Positions 47,585 through 57,985 of a stretch of 59,940 nt of DNA are shown here, in pieces. Every line of letters starts with the position of its first letter. Within the stretch, counting starts at the first letter, position 1. The position numbers and the translations under genes are program-made. Source of the stretch: Synechococcus sp. UW140 (GTDB taxonomy: Bacteria; Cyanobacteriota; Cyanobacteriia; PCC-6307; Cyanobiaceae); NCBI GenBank assembly GCA_945875915.1, contig CAMCMT010000014.1, forward strand, positions 1 to 59,940. Direction: 5' to 3'. A model generated the notes under the pieces. That model was not told the origin of the DNA, searched no databases, and was given only the letters and a program-made list of their open reading frames with translations.

Positions 47585-48781
47585 ATGAAGGTTCTCGTTC
47601 TCGGCGGCGACGGCTTCTGTGGCTGGCCCTGCTCGGTGAATCTGGCGGATGCCGGCCACGATGTCGTGATCGTCGACAACCTGAGTCGCCGCAAGATCGA
47701 CATCGATTTGGGCGTGGAATCGCTCACGCCGATCGCCACGATCCAAGATCGCCTCAGCGCCTGGGAACAGGTGGGCGGCCGGCCGATGCGCTTCGTCTCC
47801 CTCGACGTTGCCAAGAATTACGCGCGCCTGCTGTATTTGCTGCAAACGGAGCGACCCGACGCGATCGTCCATTTCGCCGAACAGCGGGCCGCCCCCTATT
47901 CGATGAAATCAAGCGCCACCAAGCGCTACACCGTCGATAACAACGTCAACGGCACCCACAACCTGCTGGCGGCGATTGTGGAGAGTGGCATCGATCCCCA
48001 CATCGTCCACTTGGGAACCATGGGGGTGTACGGCTACGGCTCCCACCGCGGCGCCACGATTCCCGAGGGCTATCTCACGGTTGAGGTGCCCCAGCCCGAT
48101 GGCAGCCGCTTTACCGAGAAGATCCTGCACCCCACGGATCCCGGCAGCGTCTATCACATGACTAAGACGCTCGACCAACTGCTCTTCTTCTACTACAACA
48201 AAAACGACGCCATCCGCGTCACCGACCTGCACCAGGGCATCGTCTGGGGCACCAACACCGCCCTTACCGAGCAGGATCCGCGCCTCACCAATCGGTTCGA
48301 TTACGACGGCGATTACGGCACGGTGCTGAACCGTTTTCTAATGCAAGCGGCGATCGGCTATCCGCTCACGGTCCATGGCACCGGCGGCCAGACCCGCGCC
48401 TTCATCCACATCCGCGATTCGGTGCGTTGTGTGCAGCTGGCCCTGGAAAATCCGCCCGAACGCGGCGAGAAGGTGAAGATCTTCAACCAGATGACCGAAA
48501 GCCACCAGGTGGGTGAACTGGCCCGCAAGGTGGCTGACCTCACCGGCGCCCAAATCAACTACCTCCCCAATCCCCGCAAGGAGGCGATTGAAAACGACCT
48601 GATCGTGGACAACCGCTGCTTCATCGAGATGGGGCTCAAACCCACCACCCTTGATGACGGCCTGCTCAGCGAGGTGGTCGATGTCGCCCGCCGCTGGGCC
48701 GACCGCTGCGACCGCTCCAAGATCCCCTGCGTCTCCGCCTGGACCACCACCCAGGCCGTCGCGATCCAAGCGCCGGCCTGA
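47585..48781 (+). CDS. sqdB: UDP-sulfoquinovose synthase
   Basis: SqdB makes UDP-sulfoquinovose from UDP-glucose and sulfite, the first dedicated step of the thylakoid sulfolipid SQDG. The 398-residue extended SDR protein has VLVLGGDGFCGWPCSVNLA, VHFAEQRAAPYSMKS, LGTMGVYGYG and YHMTKTLDQL with the catalytic Tyr-x3-Lys. QTRAFIHIRDSVRCVQLAL follows near the C-terminal substrate domain. It is followed by sqdX 51 bases later. Confidence 0.97.
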   Translation: MKVLVLGGDGFCGWPCSVNLADAGHDVVIVDNLSRRKIDIDLGVESLTPIATIQDRLSAWEQVGGRPMRFVSLDVAKNYARLLYLLQTERPDAIVHFAEQRAAPYSMKSSATKRYTVDNNVNGTHNLLAAIVESGIDPHIVHLGTMGVYGYGSHRGATIPEGYLTVEVPQPDGSRFTEKILHPTDPGSVYHMTKTLDQLLFFYYNKNDAIRVTDLHQGIVWGTNTALTEQDPRLTNRFDYDGDYGTVLNRFLMQAAIGYPLTVHGTGGQTRAFIHIRDSVRCVQLALENPPERGEKVKIFNQMTESHQVGELARKVADLTGAQINYLPNPRKEAIENDLIVDNRCFIEMGLKPTTLDDGLLSEVVDVARRWADRCDRSKIPCVSAWTTTQAVAIQAPA

Positions 48782-48832
48782 CCCTGAGCCCGCCGCCCCT
48801 CCGCTCCCACCCATGCGCCCTAACCAGCCCTC

Positions 48833-49966
48833 GTGAGGATCGCCTTCTTCACCGAAACCTTCCTACCGAAGGTCGACGGCATTGTGACGCGGCTCACCAA
48901 GACGGTGGAGCACCTGGTGGCCGCCGGCGATGCCGTGATGATCTTTTGTCCGGAAGGAGCCCCCGAGACCTACCTGGGGGCCCAGGTGGTCGGCGTGCCA
49001 GCGATGCCCCTCCCCCTCTATCCGGAGCTGAAGCTGGCCCTGCCCAGGCCCTCGGTGGCTGAGGCCCTCGACACCTTCGCCCCGGACCTGGTCCATGTGG
49101 TCAACCCGGCAGTGCTCGGCTTGGGCGGGATCTGGCTGGCTAAAACCAAGGGCATCCCCCTAGTGGCCAGCTACCACACCCACCTGCCCAAGTACCTGGA
49201 GCACTACGGCATGGGCATGCTGGAGCCCCTGCTCTGGGAACTGCTCAAGGCCGCCCACAATCAGGCCCAACTCAACCTCTGCACCTCCACGGCCATGGTC
49301 GAGGAGCTACGCGAGCACGGCATCCAGCACACCGCCCTCTGGCAACGGGGTGTCGACACGGAGCTGTTTCGCCCCGAGCTCCGCTCCGAAGCCATGCGGC
49401 AACGGCTGTTCGGTCGCCATGGCGCCAGCGACAGCCTGCTGCTCTACATCGGCCGCCTCTCAGCCGAAAAGCAGATCGACCGCATCCGCCCCGTGCTGGA
49501 AGCCCTGCCCGGCAGCCGCCTGGCCCTTGTGGGCGATGGGCCCTATCGGGCCCAGCTGGAAAAAATCTTCGAAGGCACCGCCACCACCTTCATGGGCTAC
49601 CTGGCCGGCACCGACCTGGCCAGCGCCTATGCCAGCGCCGATGCCTTTCTGTTCCCCTCCAGCACCGAAACCCTGGGCCTGGTGCTGCTGGAAGCCATGG
49701 CCGCCGGCTGTCCGGTGGTGGCCGCCAACCGGGGCGGCATCCCTGACATCGTCAGCGATGGCCTCAATGGCTGCCTCTATGAACCCGACGAAAGCGGCAG
49801 CCTCACCGCCGCCACCCAACGGTTGCTCGGCGATCCCAGCCGGCGCCAACAACTGCGCCTCGATGCCCGCCAGGAAGCCGAGCGCTGGGGCTGGGCCGGA
49901 GCCACCGCCCAGCTGCGTCGCTACTACGACCAAGTCCTGACGCCGCCCCTGCAACTGGTGGCCTAA
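48833..49966 (+). CDS. sqdX: Sulfoquinovosyltransferase SqdX
   Basis: SqdX transfers sulfoquinovose to diacylglycerol to make SQDG. The 377-residue GT4 (GT-B) enzyme has FFTETFLPKVDGIVTRLTK, LVASYHTHLPKYLEHYGMGM, WQRGVDTELFRPE, IGRLSAEKQIDRIRPVLE and the nucleotide-sugar site PSSTETLGLVLLEAMAAGCP (E-x7-E). The start is GTG 48833. It pairs with sqdB upstream in an SQDG operon. Confidence 0.95.
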   Translation: MRIAFFTETFLPKVDGIVTRLTKTVEHLVAAGDAVMIFCPEGAPETYLGAQVVGVPAMPLPLYPELKLALPRPSVAEALDTFAPDLVHVVNPAVLGLGGIWLAKTKGIPLVASYHTHLPKYLEHYGMGMLEPLLWELLKAAHNQAQLNLCTSTAMVEELREHGIQHTALWQRGVDTELFRPELRSEAMRQRLFGRHGASDSLLLYIGRLSAEKQIDRIRPVLEALPGSRLALVGDGPYRAQLEKIFEGTATTFMGYLAGTDLASAYASADAFLFPSSTETLGLVLLEAMAAGCPVVAANRGGIPDIVSDGLNGCLYEPDESGSLTAATQRLLGDPSRRQQLRLDARQEAERWGWAGATAQLRRYYDQVLTPPLQLVA

Positions 49967-50000
49967 GGAGCAGGGGAGCTCTCGCAGAGCAAAGAACAAT

Positions 50001-50015
50001 CCCCCGTTCAGGGGG
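50001..50015. terminator. Perfect hairpin between sqdX and the next leftward gene
   Basis: CCCCC-GTTCA-GGGGG is a perfect 5-bp stem beyond sqdX. Its loop contains the stop codon of the convergent leftward gene ending at 50008. It could end transcripts from both sides; no T tract follows. Confidence 0.4.
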
Positions 50016-50400
50016 CCATTAGCAACCGCTGTTGCAGCTCGGCCAGATCGCTGGAGACCCGGGCCAGGGTTTGCTGCAACAGGAGCCGGTCAGCGGCGGT
50101 GGGGGCCGCTGGCTTGGCGATGGCGCCGGGCTCCGGGTCCCCATCGGCCATCTCCTCAACGGTGACCTTGACCACCGGATTGCCCAGGCCGGGCTGGAGC
50201 CGATCGAGGCTGTCGCGCAGGGAGCGGGCGGCGCCATCCCCTTCCTGCTTGAGGGTGCCCAAGGGATCGCTGGAGTCGGTAAAGGCTTCGATCACATCAC
50301 GGGGACCACCACGGCGGGCCCGTTCCACCACCGCCATGCCCACGGGCAACACCTCCTGCATCAGGGCCAGCCGTAGGGCATCAAGGGGGTCAGCCGCCAT
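50008..50400 (-). CDS. Conserved hypothetical protein
   Basis: This 130-residue protein begins MAADPLDALRLALMQEVLPV. It has GMAVVERARRGGPRDVIEAF, a charged region and a helical end (LLLQQTLARVSSDLAELQQR) that could form a coiled coil. It lacks membrane segments and recognised domains. ATG 50400 is used; an in-frame start at 50424 is possible. It sits between sqdX and another unknown gene, both leftward from guaA. Confidence 0.6.
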   Translation of the reverse strand: MAADPLDALRLALMQEVLPVGMAVVERARRGGPRDVIEAFTDSSDPLGTLKQEGDGAARSLRDSLDRLQPGLGNPVVKVTVEEMADGDPEPGAIAKPAAPTAADRLLLQQTLARVSSDLAELQQRLLMAP

Positions 50401-50460
50401 GGCAGGCACCAGGTGCTTTCGCACTGCTTACTGAATAGCCCCAGTCTGCCCGCCCCGGGC

Positions 50461-51135
50461 TCAGGGTGTGCGGCTCACCCCGGGCTGGACAATCACCTGG
50501 TGGCTGGCCGGCTGGCGAGATCCCAGCCACCAGCCGCCTACCAGGGAGAGCACCAGCAGGGCCGTGAATGGCAGCACCGCCTGGCGGGTCACCTCCAAGC
50601 TGCACCACTCGGCCCAGTTGCGTAGCAGGCGCTCGCGGTCAAAGCGGCGGCGCTCACTGGCCTGCTGTTGCAGCCGGCGCCGCAGGGATTTGGCCACCCA
50701 ACGCTCAAACGCCCGCTTCTTGGTGACCGCCATCTTGCGCTCCACCTCCAGCAGTTGGCCGGAGGTGAGCTCTGGGTTGAAGGTGCTGATCAACTCCAGG
50801 GTCTTGAGGAACATCTCCACGGCGCCATCCTTGATGGCGGTGTCCTCTGGGGGCAGCAGCTCCCAAACCAGCTCCGGGTAAAAGCGGGCCCGGTTGGCCT
50901 GGATCTGGTCCTCCGCCAGCTGGCCGGGCTCCCGCAGCCAGCGATCCGTGTTGGCGTCGAAGCGGCGCCAATACAGGAACGGATTGAGATAGATCGTCTT
51001 TCCAGCCAGCTGAATGCTGTCCTGCTGAAGGCGGCGCTGCAGCTGGATGTCCTGCTCGATGGCGGCCGTCAAGGGTGAGTGGCTGGGCCCCGATGGTATC
51101 GAAATCGGCCCGATGCCACCAGCCCCGCCCCCCAA
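50461..51135 (-). CDS. Hypothetical protein with C-terminal membrane anchor
   Basis: This 224-residue protein is mostly helical and charged: LQRRLQQDSIQLAGKTIYLN, PFLYWRRFDANTDRWLREPG and SLRRRLQQQASERRRFDRER. One membrane segment near the end (AVLPFTALLVLSLVGGWWLG) gives the layout of a tail-anchored cytosolic protein. The region FYPELVWELLPPEDTAIKDG may be a small domain. I do not recognise a family. Confidence 0.6.
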   Translation of the reverse strand: MGGGAGGIGPISIPSGPSHSPLTAAIEQDIQLQRRLQQDSIQLAGKTIYLNPFLYWRRFDANTDRWLREPGQLAEDQIQANRARFYPELVWELLPPEDTAIKDGAVEMFLKTLELISTFNPELTSGQLLEVERKMAVTKKRAFERWVAKSLRRRLQQQASERRRFDRERLLRNWAEWCSLEVTRQAVLPFTALLVLSLVGGWWLGSRQPASHQVIVQPGVSRTP

Positions 51136-51214
51136 GACCCATCCCCTAAAAGGTTGGTGGTTGCGAGCGGGCCGTGGTGAGGACGGCGGCCGGGCCGTGG
51201 GCCGTCAAGGCGCC

Positions 51215-52810
<1,596 letters not shown>

Positions 52811-52878
52811 AGGGGCTCGTTAAGGCGACGGGTCGCGACTGGGCTACAGCCGCCAGATCTGTGGTGAAAGCCTAGGCG

Positions 52879-53985
52879 TCAGGCCTGGAAGGCCTGCCAG
52901 AGCAGCTGTCCCTGGGGACCCTGGGCCGTGATCTGGCGCTGGCGATCGAAGAGCACGGCCCCGACCCGGGTGGCCTGCTGGCCGTAGCGGGCTAGGTAGG
53001 CCTCTGCCCGCTGCTCAACGCTGGTGGCGATTCGCTGACGCAGGCGATCAGCGGTGGCCGGATCCCTAGCCGCCAGACCCGCCAGGCCCGCCTCCACCGT
53101 GGCCGCCCCATGCAGGGCCAGCAGATCGGCACCGTCCAGCCCCTCCAGGGCCGCCAGGGCCACTAGCACCTCCGCGCGGCCATCGGCCAGGTGGTGGTGG
53201 GTGTGAAAGATGCCTCCCGCCAGCTTGATCAACTTGCCGTGGTACCCAAACAGCAACAGCCGCCGCACCCCCGCTTCCGCCGCAGCCACCAGCAAGGGCC
53301 CCAGCCAGTTGCCCGCCTTGAGGAGCAGGTCCGGCGCCAGACCTAGACGCGGGGCGAGATCCATGCCGTTCTCGCCGATCACCAACACCAAATCGCCGTT
53401 GAACCCTGCGGCGCCAGCGCGCCGCTCCAACTCCGAGCGCGCCAGGGCCAACTGGTCCGGGGCGGCGCTGCTTTGGACTAGGGCCTGGGTGCCGATCAGG
53501 GCCAGGCCATCGACCACGCCAAAGGCCGCATTGCTGGTGCGTTCGGCCAGGGCCCGCCCCTGGGGAAACACCAGCCGCAGCACCAGGGCCTGATCTGCGG
53601 GCAGCAGGGGCCGCAGGTTGGTTTCGAGCAGCTGGCGGGCGTAGGCCGAATGGCAGAGGGCCCGGTCTTGTCCATGCACCCCCACGCCTTCGCCGGCCTC
53701 CAACTGCAGCCAGGGCTGCTCCGGCTCCAGGGGCTGGCAACGCACCAGCACCCACACCACCAGGCCGCGGGTGAGGTCGAGCAGGGCCCCGGGTTCGCAG
53801 CGGGCCACCGCCAGGGCCTGGCCATCGCCCAGGGGCGCGGCCGCCTCCACCGGTACCGGCCGGATCTCGGCGGGTTGCACCAGGTCCAGGGGCTGGTCGG
53901 GCCCAAAGGGCTGGCCCTGCAGGGCCAGGAGGGCCGCCCGGGCGGCCGCCGTCACCCACACGGGCAGGGTGTAGCCCTCAGCCAT
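52879..53985 (-). CDS. cbiD: Cobalt-precorrin-5B (C1)-methyltransferase
   Basis: CbiD methylates C1 of cobalt-precorrin-5B in the cobalt-early corrin pathway. The 368-residue protein has YTLPVWVTAAARAALLAL, GVGVHGQDRALCHSAYARQL, RTSNAAFGVVDGLALIGTQA, and LLLFGYHGKLIKLAGGIFHT with the conserved His cluster. This is a CbiD arrangement. In the cobalt-early context cobH in this window would act in the same pathway. Confidence 0.92.
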   Translation of the reverse strand: MAEGYTLPVWVTAAARAALLALQGQPFGPDQPLDLVQPAEIRPVPVEAAAPLGDGQALAVARCEPGALLDLTRGLVVWVLVRCQPLEPEQPWLQLEAGEGVGVHGQDRALCHSAYARQLLETNLRPLLPADQALVLRLVFPQGRALAERTSNAAFGVVDGLALIGTQALVQSSAAPDQLALARSELERRAGAAGFNGDLVLVIGENGMDLAPRLGLAPDLLLKAGNWLGPLLVAAAEAGVRRLLLFGYHGKLIKLAGGIFHTHHHLADGRAEVLVALAALEGLDGADLLALHGAATVEAGLAGLAARDPATADRLRQRIATSVEQRAEAYLARYGQQATRVGAVLFDRQRQITAQGPQGQLLWQAFQA

Positions 53986-54091
53986 CGAACCGATCGGGGC
54001 GCAACATTAAAAGAATGGGGTGTTCACCGTTTTTTATGGTGGTCGATCGCGCCGCCGCGGCGTCACCCCGCCCCTCGCCCCCGCCACTGCC

Positions 54092-55243
54092 ATGCAGGAC
54101 AAACTCACCTTGATGATCCCCGGCCCCACACCGGTGCCGGAAACCGTCCTGCTGGCAATGAGCCGCCACCCGATCGGTCACCGCAGCGCCGATTTCCAGA
54201 AGATCGTCAAACGCACCACCGCCCAGCTGAAGTGGCTGCACCAGACCAGCGGCGACGTGCTGGCCCTCACCGGCAGCGGCACGGCGGCGATGGAGGCCGG
54301 CATCATCAACGTGCTCAGCAAGGGCGACCGGGTGCTTTGCGGCGACAACGGCAAGTTTGGTGAGCGCTGGGTGAAGGTGGCGAAGGCCTATGGCCTGGAT
54401 GTGCAGGTGATCAAGGCGGACTGGGGCCAGCCGCTTGATCCCGAAGCCTTCCGCGCTGCCCTGGAAGCGGACACGGGCAAGGCGATCCGGGCCGTGATCA
54501 TCACCCACTCGGAAACCTCCACCGGGGTGATCAACGACCTCAAGACCATTACCAGCCACGTGCGCGCCCACGGCACGGCCCTCACCATCGCCGACTGCGT
54601 CACCAGCCTGGGCGCCACCAACGTGCCCATGGATGAGTGGGGCCTAGACGTAGTTGGCTCCGGCTCCCAGAAGGGCTACATGATGCCGCCGGGCCTGGCC
54701 TTTGTGGCCATGGGCGAGCGGGCCTGGACCGCCTACGAGCGCTCCGACCTGCCGAAGTTCTATTTGGACCTGGGCAAATACCGCAAATCAGCAGCGGCTG
54801 ACAGCAACCCCTTCACCCCGGCAATCAACCTCTACTTCGCCCTGGAGGCCTCGCTCGAGATCATGCAGGCCGAAGGCCTCGAGGCAATTTTCGCCCGCCA
54901 CGACCGGCACCGCCGCGCCACCCAGGCGGCAATGAAGGCCATCGGCCTGCCCCTTTATGCCGCCGAGGGCTATGGCAGCCCGGCGATCACGGCCGTGGCC
55001 CCCGAGGGCATCGATGCCGAAGCCCTGCGCAAGAAGGTGAAGGATCGCTTCGATATCCTGCTGGCCGGCGGCCAGGACCACCTCAAGGGCAAGGTGTTCC
55101 GCATCGGCCACCTCGGCTTTGTCTGCGACCGGGACGTGATCACCGCCGTGGCGGCGATTGAGGCCACCCTGCAGGAACTGGGCCTGGCCAAGGCTGCCAT
55201 CGGTGCCGGCGTGGGCGCCGCAGCGCTCGAACTGGCCCGCTGA
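54092..55243 (+). CDS. Class V aminotransferase (serine/alanine-glyoxylate type)
   Basis: This 383-residue PLP enzyme of the class V aminotransferase family is related to serine-glyoxylate and alanine-glyoxylate aminotransferases. Visible parts are LMIPGPTPVPETVLLAMSRH, VLALTGSGTAAMEAGIINVL, ITHSETSTGVINDLKTI, and SGSQKGYMMPPGLAFVAMG with the PLP-lysine. In cyanobacteria it probably detoxifies glyoxylate from photorespiration. Old databases called this family soluble hydrogenase small subunit, which the motifs do not support. ATG 54092 starts the conserved part; an upstream start at 54020 is possible. Confidence 0.92.
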   Translation: MQDKLTLMIPGPTPVPETVLLAMSRHPIGHRSADFQKIVKRTTAQLKWLHQTSGDVLALTGSGTAAMEAGIINVLSKGDRVLCGDNGKFGERWVKVAKAYGLDVQVIKADWGQPLDPEAFRAALEADTGKAIRAVIITHSETSTGVINDLKTITSHVRAHGTALTIADCVTSLGATNVPMDEWGLDVVGSGSQKGYMMPPGLAFVAMGERAWTAYERSDLPKFYLDLGKYRKSAAADSNPFTPAINLYFALEASLEIMQAEGLEAIFARHDRHRRATQAAMKAIGLPLYAAEGYGSPAITAVAPEGIDAEALRKKVKDRFDILLAGGQDHLKGKVFRIGHLGFVCDRDVITAVAAIEATLQELGLAKAAIGAGVGAAALELAR

Positions 55244-55332
55244 GCCCGATCGCCGGGTCCGGGTGCCAAGCCCCTGGACCCGGCCCATGCTCCAAATCCC
55301 CTGTCAAGCCAGGGCCGAGCCAACAAACGGGG

Positions 55333-55360
55333 CTGGCAGCCAACCAAAGGCTGCTAATAT
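55333..55360 (+). promoter_or_regulatory. Candidate promoter of tRNA-Gly(CCC)
   Basis: CTGGCA (55333-55338, 4 of 6 to TTGACA) and TAATAT (55355-55360, 4 of 6 to TATAAT) with a 16-base spacer lie so that transcription would start within a few bases of the tRNA 5' end. Confidence 0.4.
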
Positions 55361-55368
55361 TGAACCGT

Positions 55369-55440
55369 GCGGGTGTAATTCAGTGGTAGAATGTCAGCTT
55401 CCCAAGCTGAACGTCGCCGGTTCGAATCCGGTCACCCGCT
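55369..55440 (+). tRNA. trnG: tRNA-Gly (anticodon CCC)
   Basis: The gene folds as a cloverleaf. The acceptor arms are GCGGGTG/CACCCGC, the D arm is ATTC/GAAT, and the anticodon stem is TCAGC/GCTGA with loop TTCCCAA, giving anticodon CCC. The T arm is GCCGG-TTCGAAT-CCGGT. No CCA is encoded. With tRNA-Gly(GCC) near 13.5 kb the window has two glycine tRNAs. Confidence 0.95.
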
Positions 55441-55567
55441 TTGAGAGCTCAGCTGGTACCTATGACTAAGGCCTAACCTTTCAAGCTAAAACTTTGCTCC
55501 CAGGCATGGCGAATCATTGCCCATTCGCCCACGGGAGTGATCGGCCTAACCCTGACCAGGAGGGCGC

Positions 55568-55774
55568 TTAGCCACGGGGCTTTATCAACTGCAGCACCTG
55601 GGGACCAAGACTGCCGGCGCGACGCTCACAATCAAGGGCCCGCAAAATCAAGAGGGCGGCTGCTTCGACATCACCCTGCTCAGCTGCAGCTTCAGCAGCG
55701 GCCTCATGAACGGAAGCCTGACCAATCAGGATCTTTTTCTTATCACCGCTAACGGCCGGTAGGACTGATTGCAT
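55568..55774 (-). CDS. Small hypothetical protein
   Basis: This protein of about 68 residues begins MQSVLPAVSGDKKKILIGQA and is helical with an Ala/Glu-rich centre (EAAAEAAAEQGDVEAAALL) and a final ALDCERRAGSLGPQVLQL. The central stretch resembles a single helix-turn-helix of TPR type. It has no known domain. A start five residues upstream (55789) is possible. It is less certain than the larger genes. Confidence 0.5.
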   Translation of the reverse strand: MQSVLPAVSGDKKKILIGQASVHEAAAEAAAEQGDVEAAALLILRALDCERRAGSLGPQVLQLIKPRG

Positions 55775-56014
55775 GTCTGGCCTGAACAAAACTGATACCT
55801 TCTTAGAAATATACTGCCAGGCGAAACATTTTGGCTTGGGAAGCTGGAAACCTTGATCAACCGGCCAAGATCAAGCAAGCTTGCTGGACCAAGCAGAGCA
55901 ATCTCTGGGTGACCGAGGGTGCTGATCCGGGCATGGCAGAGCTGGTTTGCTGATCAAACCCAGTCCCTCAATATCGGTAGATCAGGCGTGGATGGGGCTG
56001 CCCCGATTCAGGGG

Positions 56015-56263
56015 TCAAGTGCCCGGCTCTTCACGATTGCCCCCCAACTCGACGATCTGGGCCCGGAGTTGGTCCGAACGTTGCTCGTCACCCCGGGTAA
56101 TCGCAACCGCCAGGGCGAATTCCAGCTTTTCCAGTTGGTGGTCCCCTTCCTCTGGGGCCTGACAGGCGGGTGTCCCTGGTCCGACTTTATTGCCATGGCG
56201 CCCGTTACTGGCCTGGCTAGAGATGAATGATTGTCCAGCACACTGGCTGTTGAAGGTTGCCAT
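56015..56263 (-). CDS. Small hypothetical protein with charged helical C-terminus
   Basis: This 82-residue open frame has a poorly structured first half and a convincing helical second half: QLEKLEFALAVAITRGDEQR, then DQLRAQIVELGGNREEPGT. The latter part resembles a small conserved family in picocyanobacteria, judged from memory, so I think it is real. ATG 56263 is used; the true start may be later. Confidence 0.45.
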   Translation of the reverse strand: MATFNSQCAGQSFISSQASNGRHGNKVGPGTPACQAPEEGDHQLEKLEFALAVAITRGDEQRSDQLRAQIVELGGNREEPGT

Positions 56264-56302
56264 CGTTGTCTTTCTTCCCATTGTGGCATCGACGGTCAGC
56301 CC

Positions 56303-56734
56303 TCAGCCAGCCGCCAAGGTGAGGGTCTCCTCGCTAGGCAGCCCGGCTTCCATCCCTGACGCATCGGCTTCTCGAGCCTCCAGCTCCGCCAGGCCTTCCC
56401 AGTCCAAGTCTGGATCCAGGCCTGCCAAATCTGAATCGGTTGCATCGACTGGGGCGATCGGCAGCTCGATGTTCGGCAGCTGGCTATTGGACAGCTCCGT
56501 GTCCGCCAACAGGTTGCGGCAATCGGCCAACAGCTGGTCGACCGAATCCAGGCAAGCCAGCTCGGCCGGATCAACCTCGGGAGCAGTCCTGATATGGGCC
56601 TGGAGGCTGGCACCCTGAACCTCCAGAGCCCTGAGCCGTTGCTCGAGACTCACCAGCCGCTTGGACAGGGCTGCCACCGTCTGGGCCAGGTCCTCAGCGG
56701 TGCGACTGATTCGGAAGGACACGGATTCGGACAC
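56303..56734 (-). CDS. Hypothetical protein with predicted coiled coil
   Basis: This protein of about 143 residues has a leucine-rich heptad segment near the N terminus (EDLAQTVAALSKRLVSLEQR, then LRALEVQGASLQAHI), followed by an acidic, low-complexity region rich in Asp, Glu and Leu to the end. It could be a cytoplasmic scaffold or adaptor. GTG 56734 is taken; other in-frame starts are TTG 56788 and GTG 56722. Confidence 0.55.
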   Translation of the reverse strand: MSESVSFRISRTAEDLAQTVAALSKRLVSLEQRLRALEVQGASLQAHIRTAPEVDPAELACLDSVDQLLADCRNLLADTELSNSQLPNIELPIAPVDATDSDLAGLDPDLDWEGLAELEAREADASGMEAGLPSEETLTLAAG

Positions 56735-56829
56735 GGTCGAGTGGCAAATAGATGGGCCGATCACACCACAGAAATGGCCATCGCTCAAGTGATCTCCCAG
56801 ACTGCCTTCACCCCCAGGAATCGCCCCGG

Positions 56830-57351
56830 ATGCACGGCCCCATCACCCTGCTGCTCTATCTGCTGGCGGGCCTGGGCGGTGGCTTTTTGGCCATCCGCAC
56901 CGGCATTCCCGCCGCCCCCCTGGCGGGTGCCCTGCTGGGGGCCGGGTTGGTGAGCATGAGCGGAAAACTGGAGGCGGCCCAATGGCCCCAGGGCACCCGC
57001 ACGGTCTTGGAAATCGCCATCGGCACGGTGATCGGCACCAGCCTCACCAGCACGGCCTTGGCCGAATTACGCCTGTTGTGGCGTCCCGCCATCCTGATCA
57101 CCGTGACCCTGGTGATGACAGGGCTGGTGGTGGGGCTGTGGTGCAGCCGCCTGCTGGGCATTGATCCGATCGTGGCCCTGCTGGGCGCCGCGCCAGGGGG
57201 CATCAGCGGCATGAGCCTGGTGGGCGCCGAATTTGGCGTGGGGGCAGCCGTGGCGGCTTTGCATGCGGTGCGGTTAATCACGGTGCTTGTGGTGTTGCCC
57301 CTAGTGGTGCGGCTGGTGCTCTCCCTGGATCAGGCCCCACCAACCAATTGA
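56830..57351 (+). CDS. AbrB-type membrane protein (single repeat unit)
   Basis: This 173-residue integral membrane protein has about five hydrophobic helices, with GPITLLLYLLAGLGGGFLAI, IPAAPLAGALLGAGLVSM and PIVALLGAAPGGISGMSLVG. It resembles one repeat of the AbrB/ammonia monooxygenase-like membrane family, whose members normally carry two repeats in about 350 residues. The half length suggests that it works as a dimer. The substrate is unknown. ATG 56830 is chosen since upstream residues are polar. Confidence 0.75.
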   Translation: MHGPITLLLYLLAGLGGGFLAIRTGIPAAPLAGALLGAGLVSMSGKLEAAQWPQGTRTVLEIAIGTVIGTSLTSTALAELRLLWRPAILITVTLVMTGLVVGLWCSRLLGIDPIVALLGAAPGGISGMSLVGAEFGVGAAVAALHAVRLITVLVVLPLVVRLVLSLDQAPPTN

Positions 57352-57460
57352 GGGAAGCAGCGCCACCCCCAGACCGGCCGCCCTGAAAACTGGCGAACCT
57401 GGACAGACGCCAGGCGATCGATACGGTGATCTGATCTTCCCCAGCGCCGGACACCAACCC

Positions 57461-57895
57461 ATGGCGATCCACCCCCTTGCCAGCGCCAGCCAGGCCCTAC
57501 TGATCCCCGCTCTGGCGATGGGCCTCCTGGATCCAAGCCAGCTCCTGGGCCGCCCTGCCCTAGCCGCCGCTGGCGACACCCCGGGGGGCAAGGGCGCCCA
57601 GGTGTATTGCTATATGCGCGTTGCCGGCAACAACCACGAGGTCAGCTGGATCGCTGCCTATGCGTTGATCAAACGCCAAAGCGCCAGCCTGTTCAAAACC
57701 TCGCCTGAACATGCCTCGGTGATGATCACCGAAGCGGTGGTCCAGAACCCCACAAGCTTCCCTGAATGTGGCAAATACCTAGGCAGCCTGTATGAAAAGC
57801 AAGCGGCGGCCGAAGCGGCTGCCGCTGCCGCCCCCGCCGCCAGCCAACCCAGCACGAGCAACAGCGGCGTCAACCGAAGCGATCGACCCAATTAG
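57461..57895 (+). CDS. Conserved cyanobacterial hypothetical protein (DUF6554-like)
   Basis: This 144-residue protein has a short hydrophobic start (ALLIPALAMGLLDPSQLLG), probably a signal segment ending near ALAAAGDT. The conserved part follows: QVYCYMRVAGNNHEVSWIAA, YALIKRQSASLFKTSPEHAS, VMITEAVVQNPTSFPECGKY. It ends in a disordered Ala-rich tail. It resembles the cyanobacteria-specific DUF6554 family, a recalled match not verified. Cys in QVYCYM and PECGKY could form a disulfide. Confidence 0.65.
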   Translation: MAIHPLASASQALLIPALAMGLLDPSQLLGRPALAAAGDTPGGKGAQVYCYMRVAGNNHEVSWIAAYALIKRQSASLFKTSPEHASVMITEAVVQNPTSFPECGKYLGSLYEKQAAAEAAAAAAPAASQPSTSNSGVNRSDRPN

Positions 57896-57985
57896 GTCCT
57901 GGCGCGGCTGACTTGGCTGATCCTGGAGCCGGTGGCAACCCTGGTGTCGGGCGGCCGGCCAACCCTGCAGCCACCACTCCCGCGT

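Noticed and set aside
54092-55243. Soluble hydrogenase subunit
   Set aside because: The old database label is not supported; the sequence has the class V aminotransferase PLP-lysine region and no metal-cluster motif.
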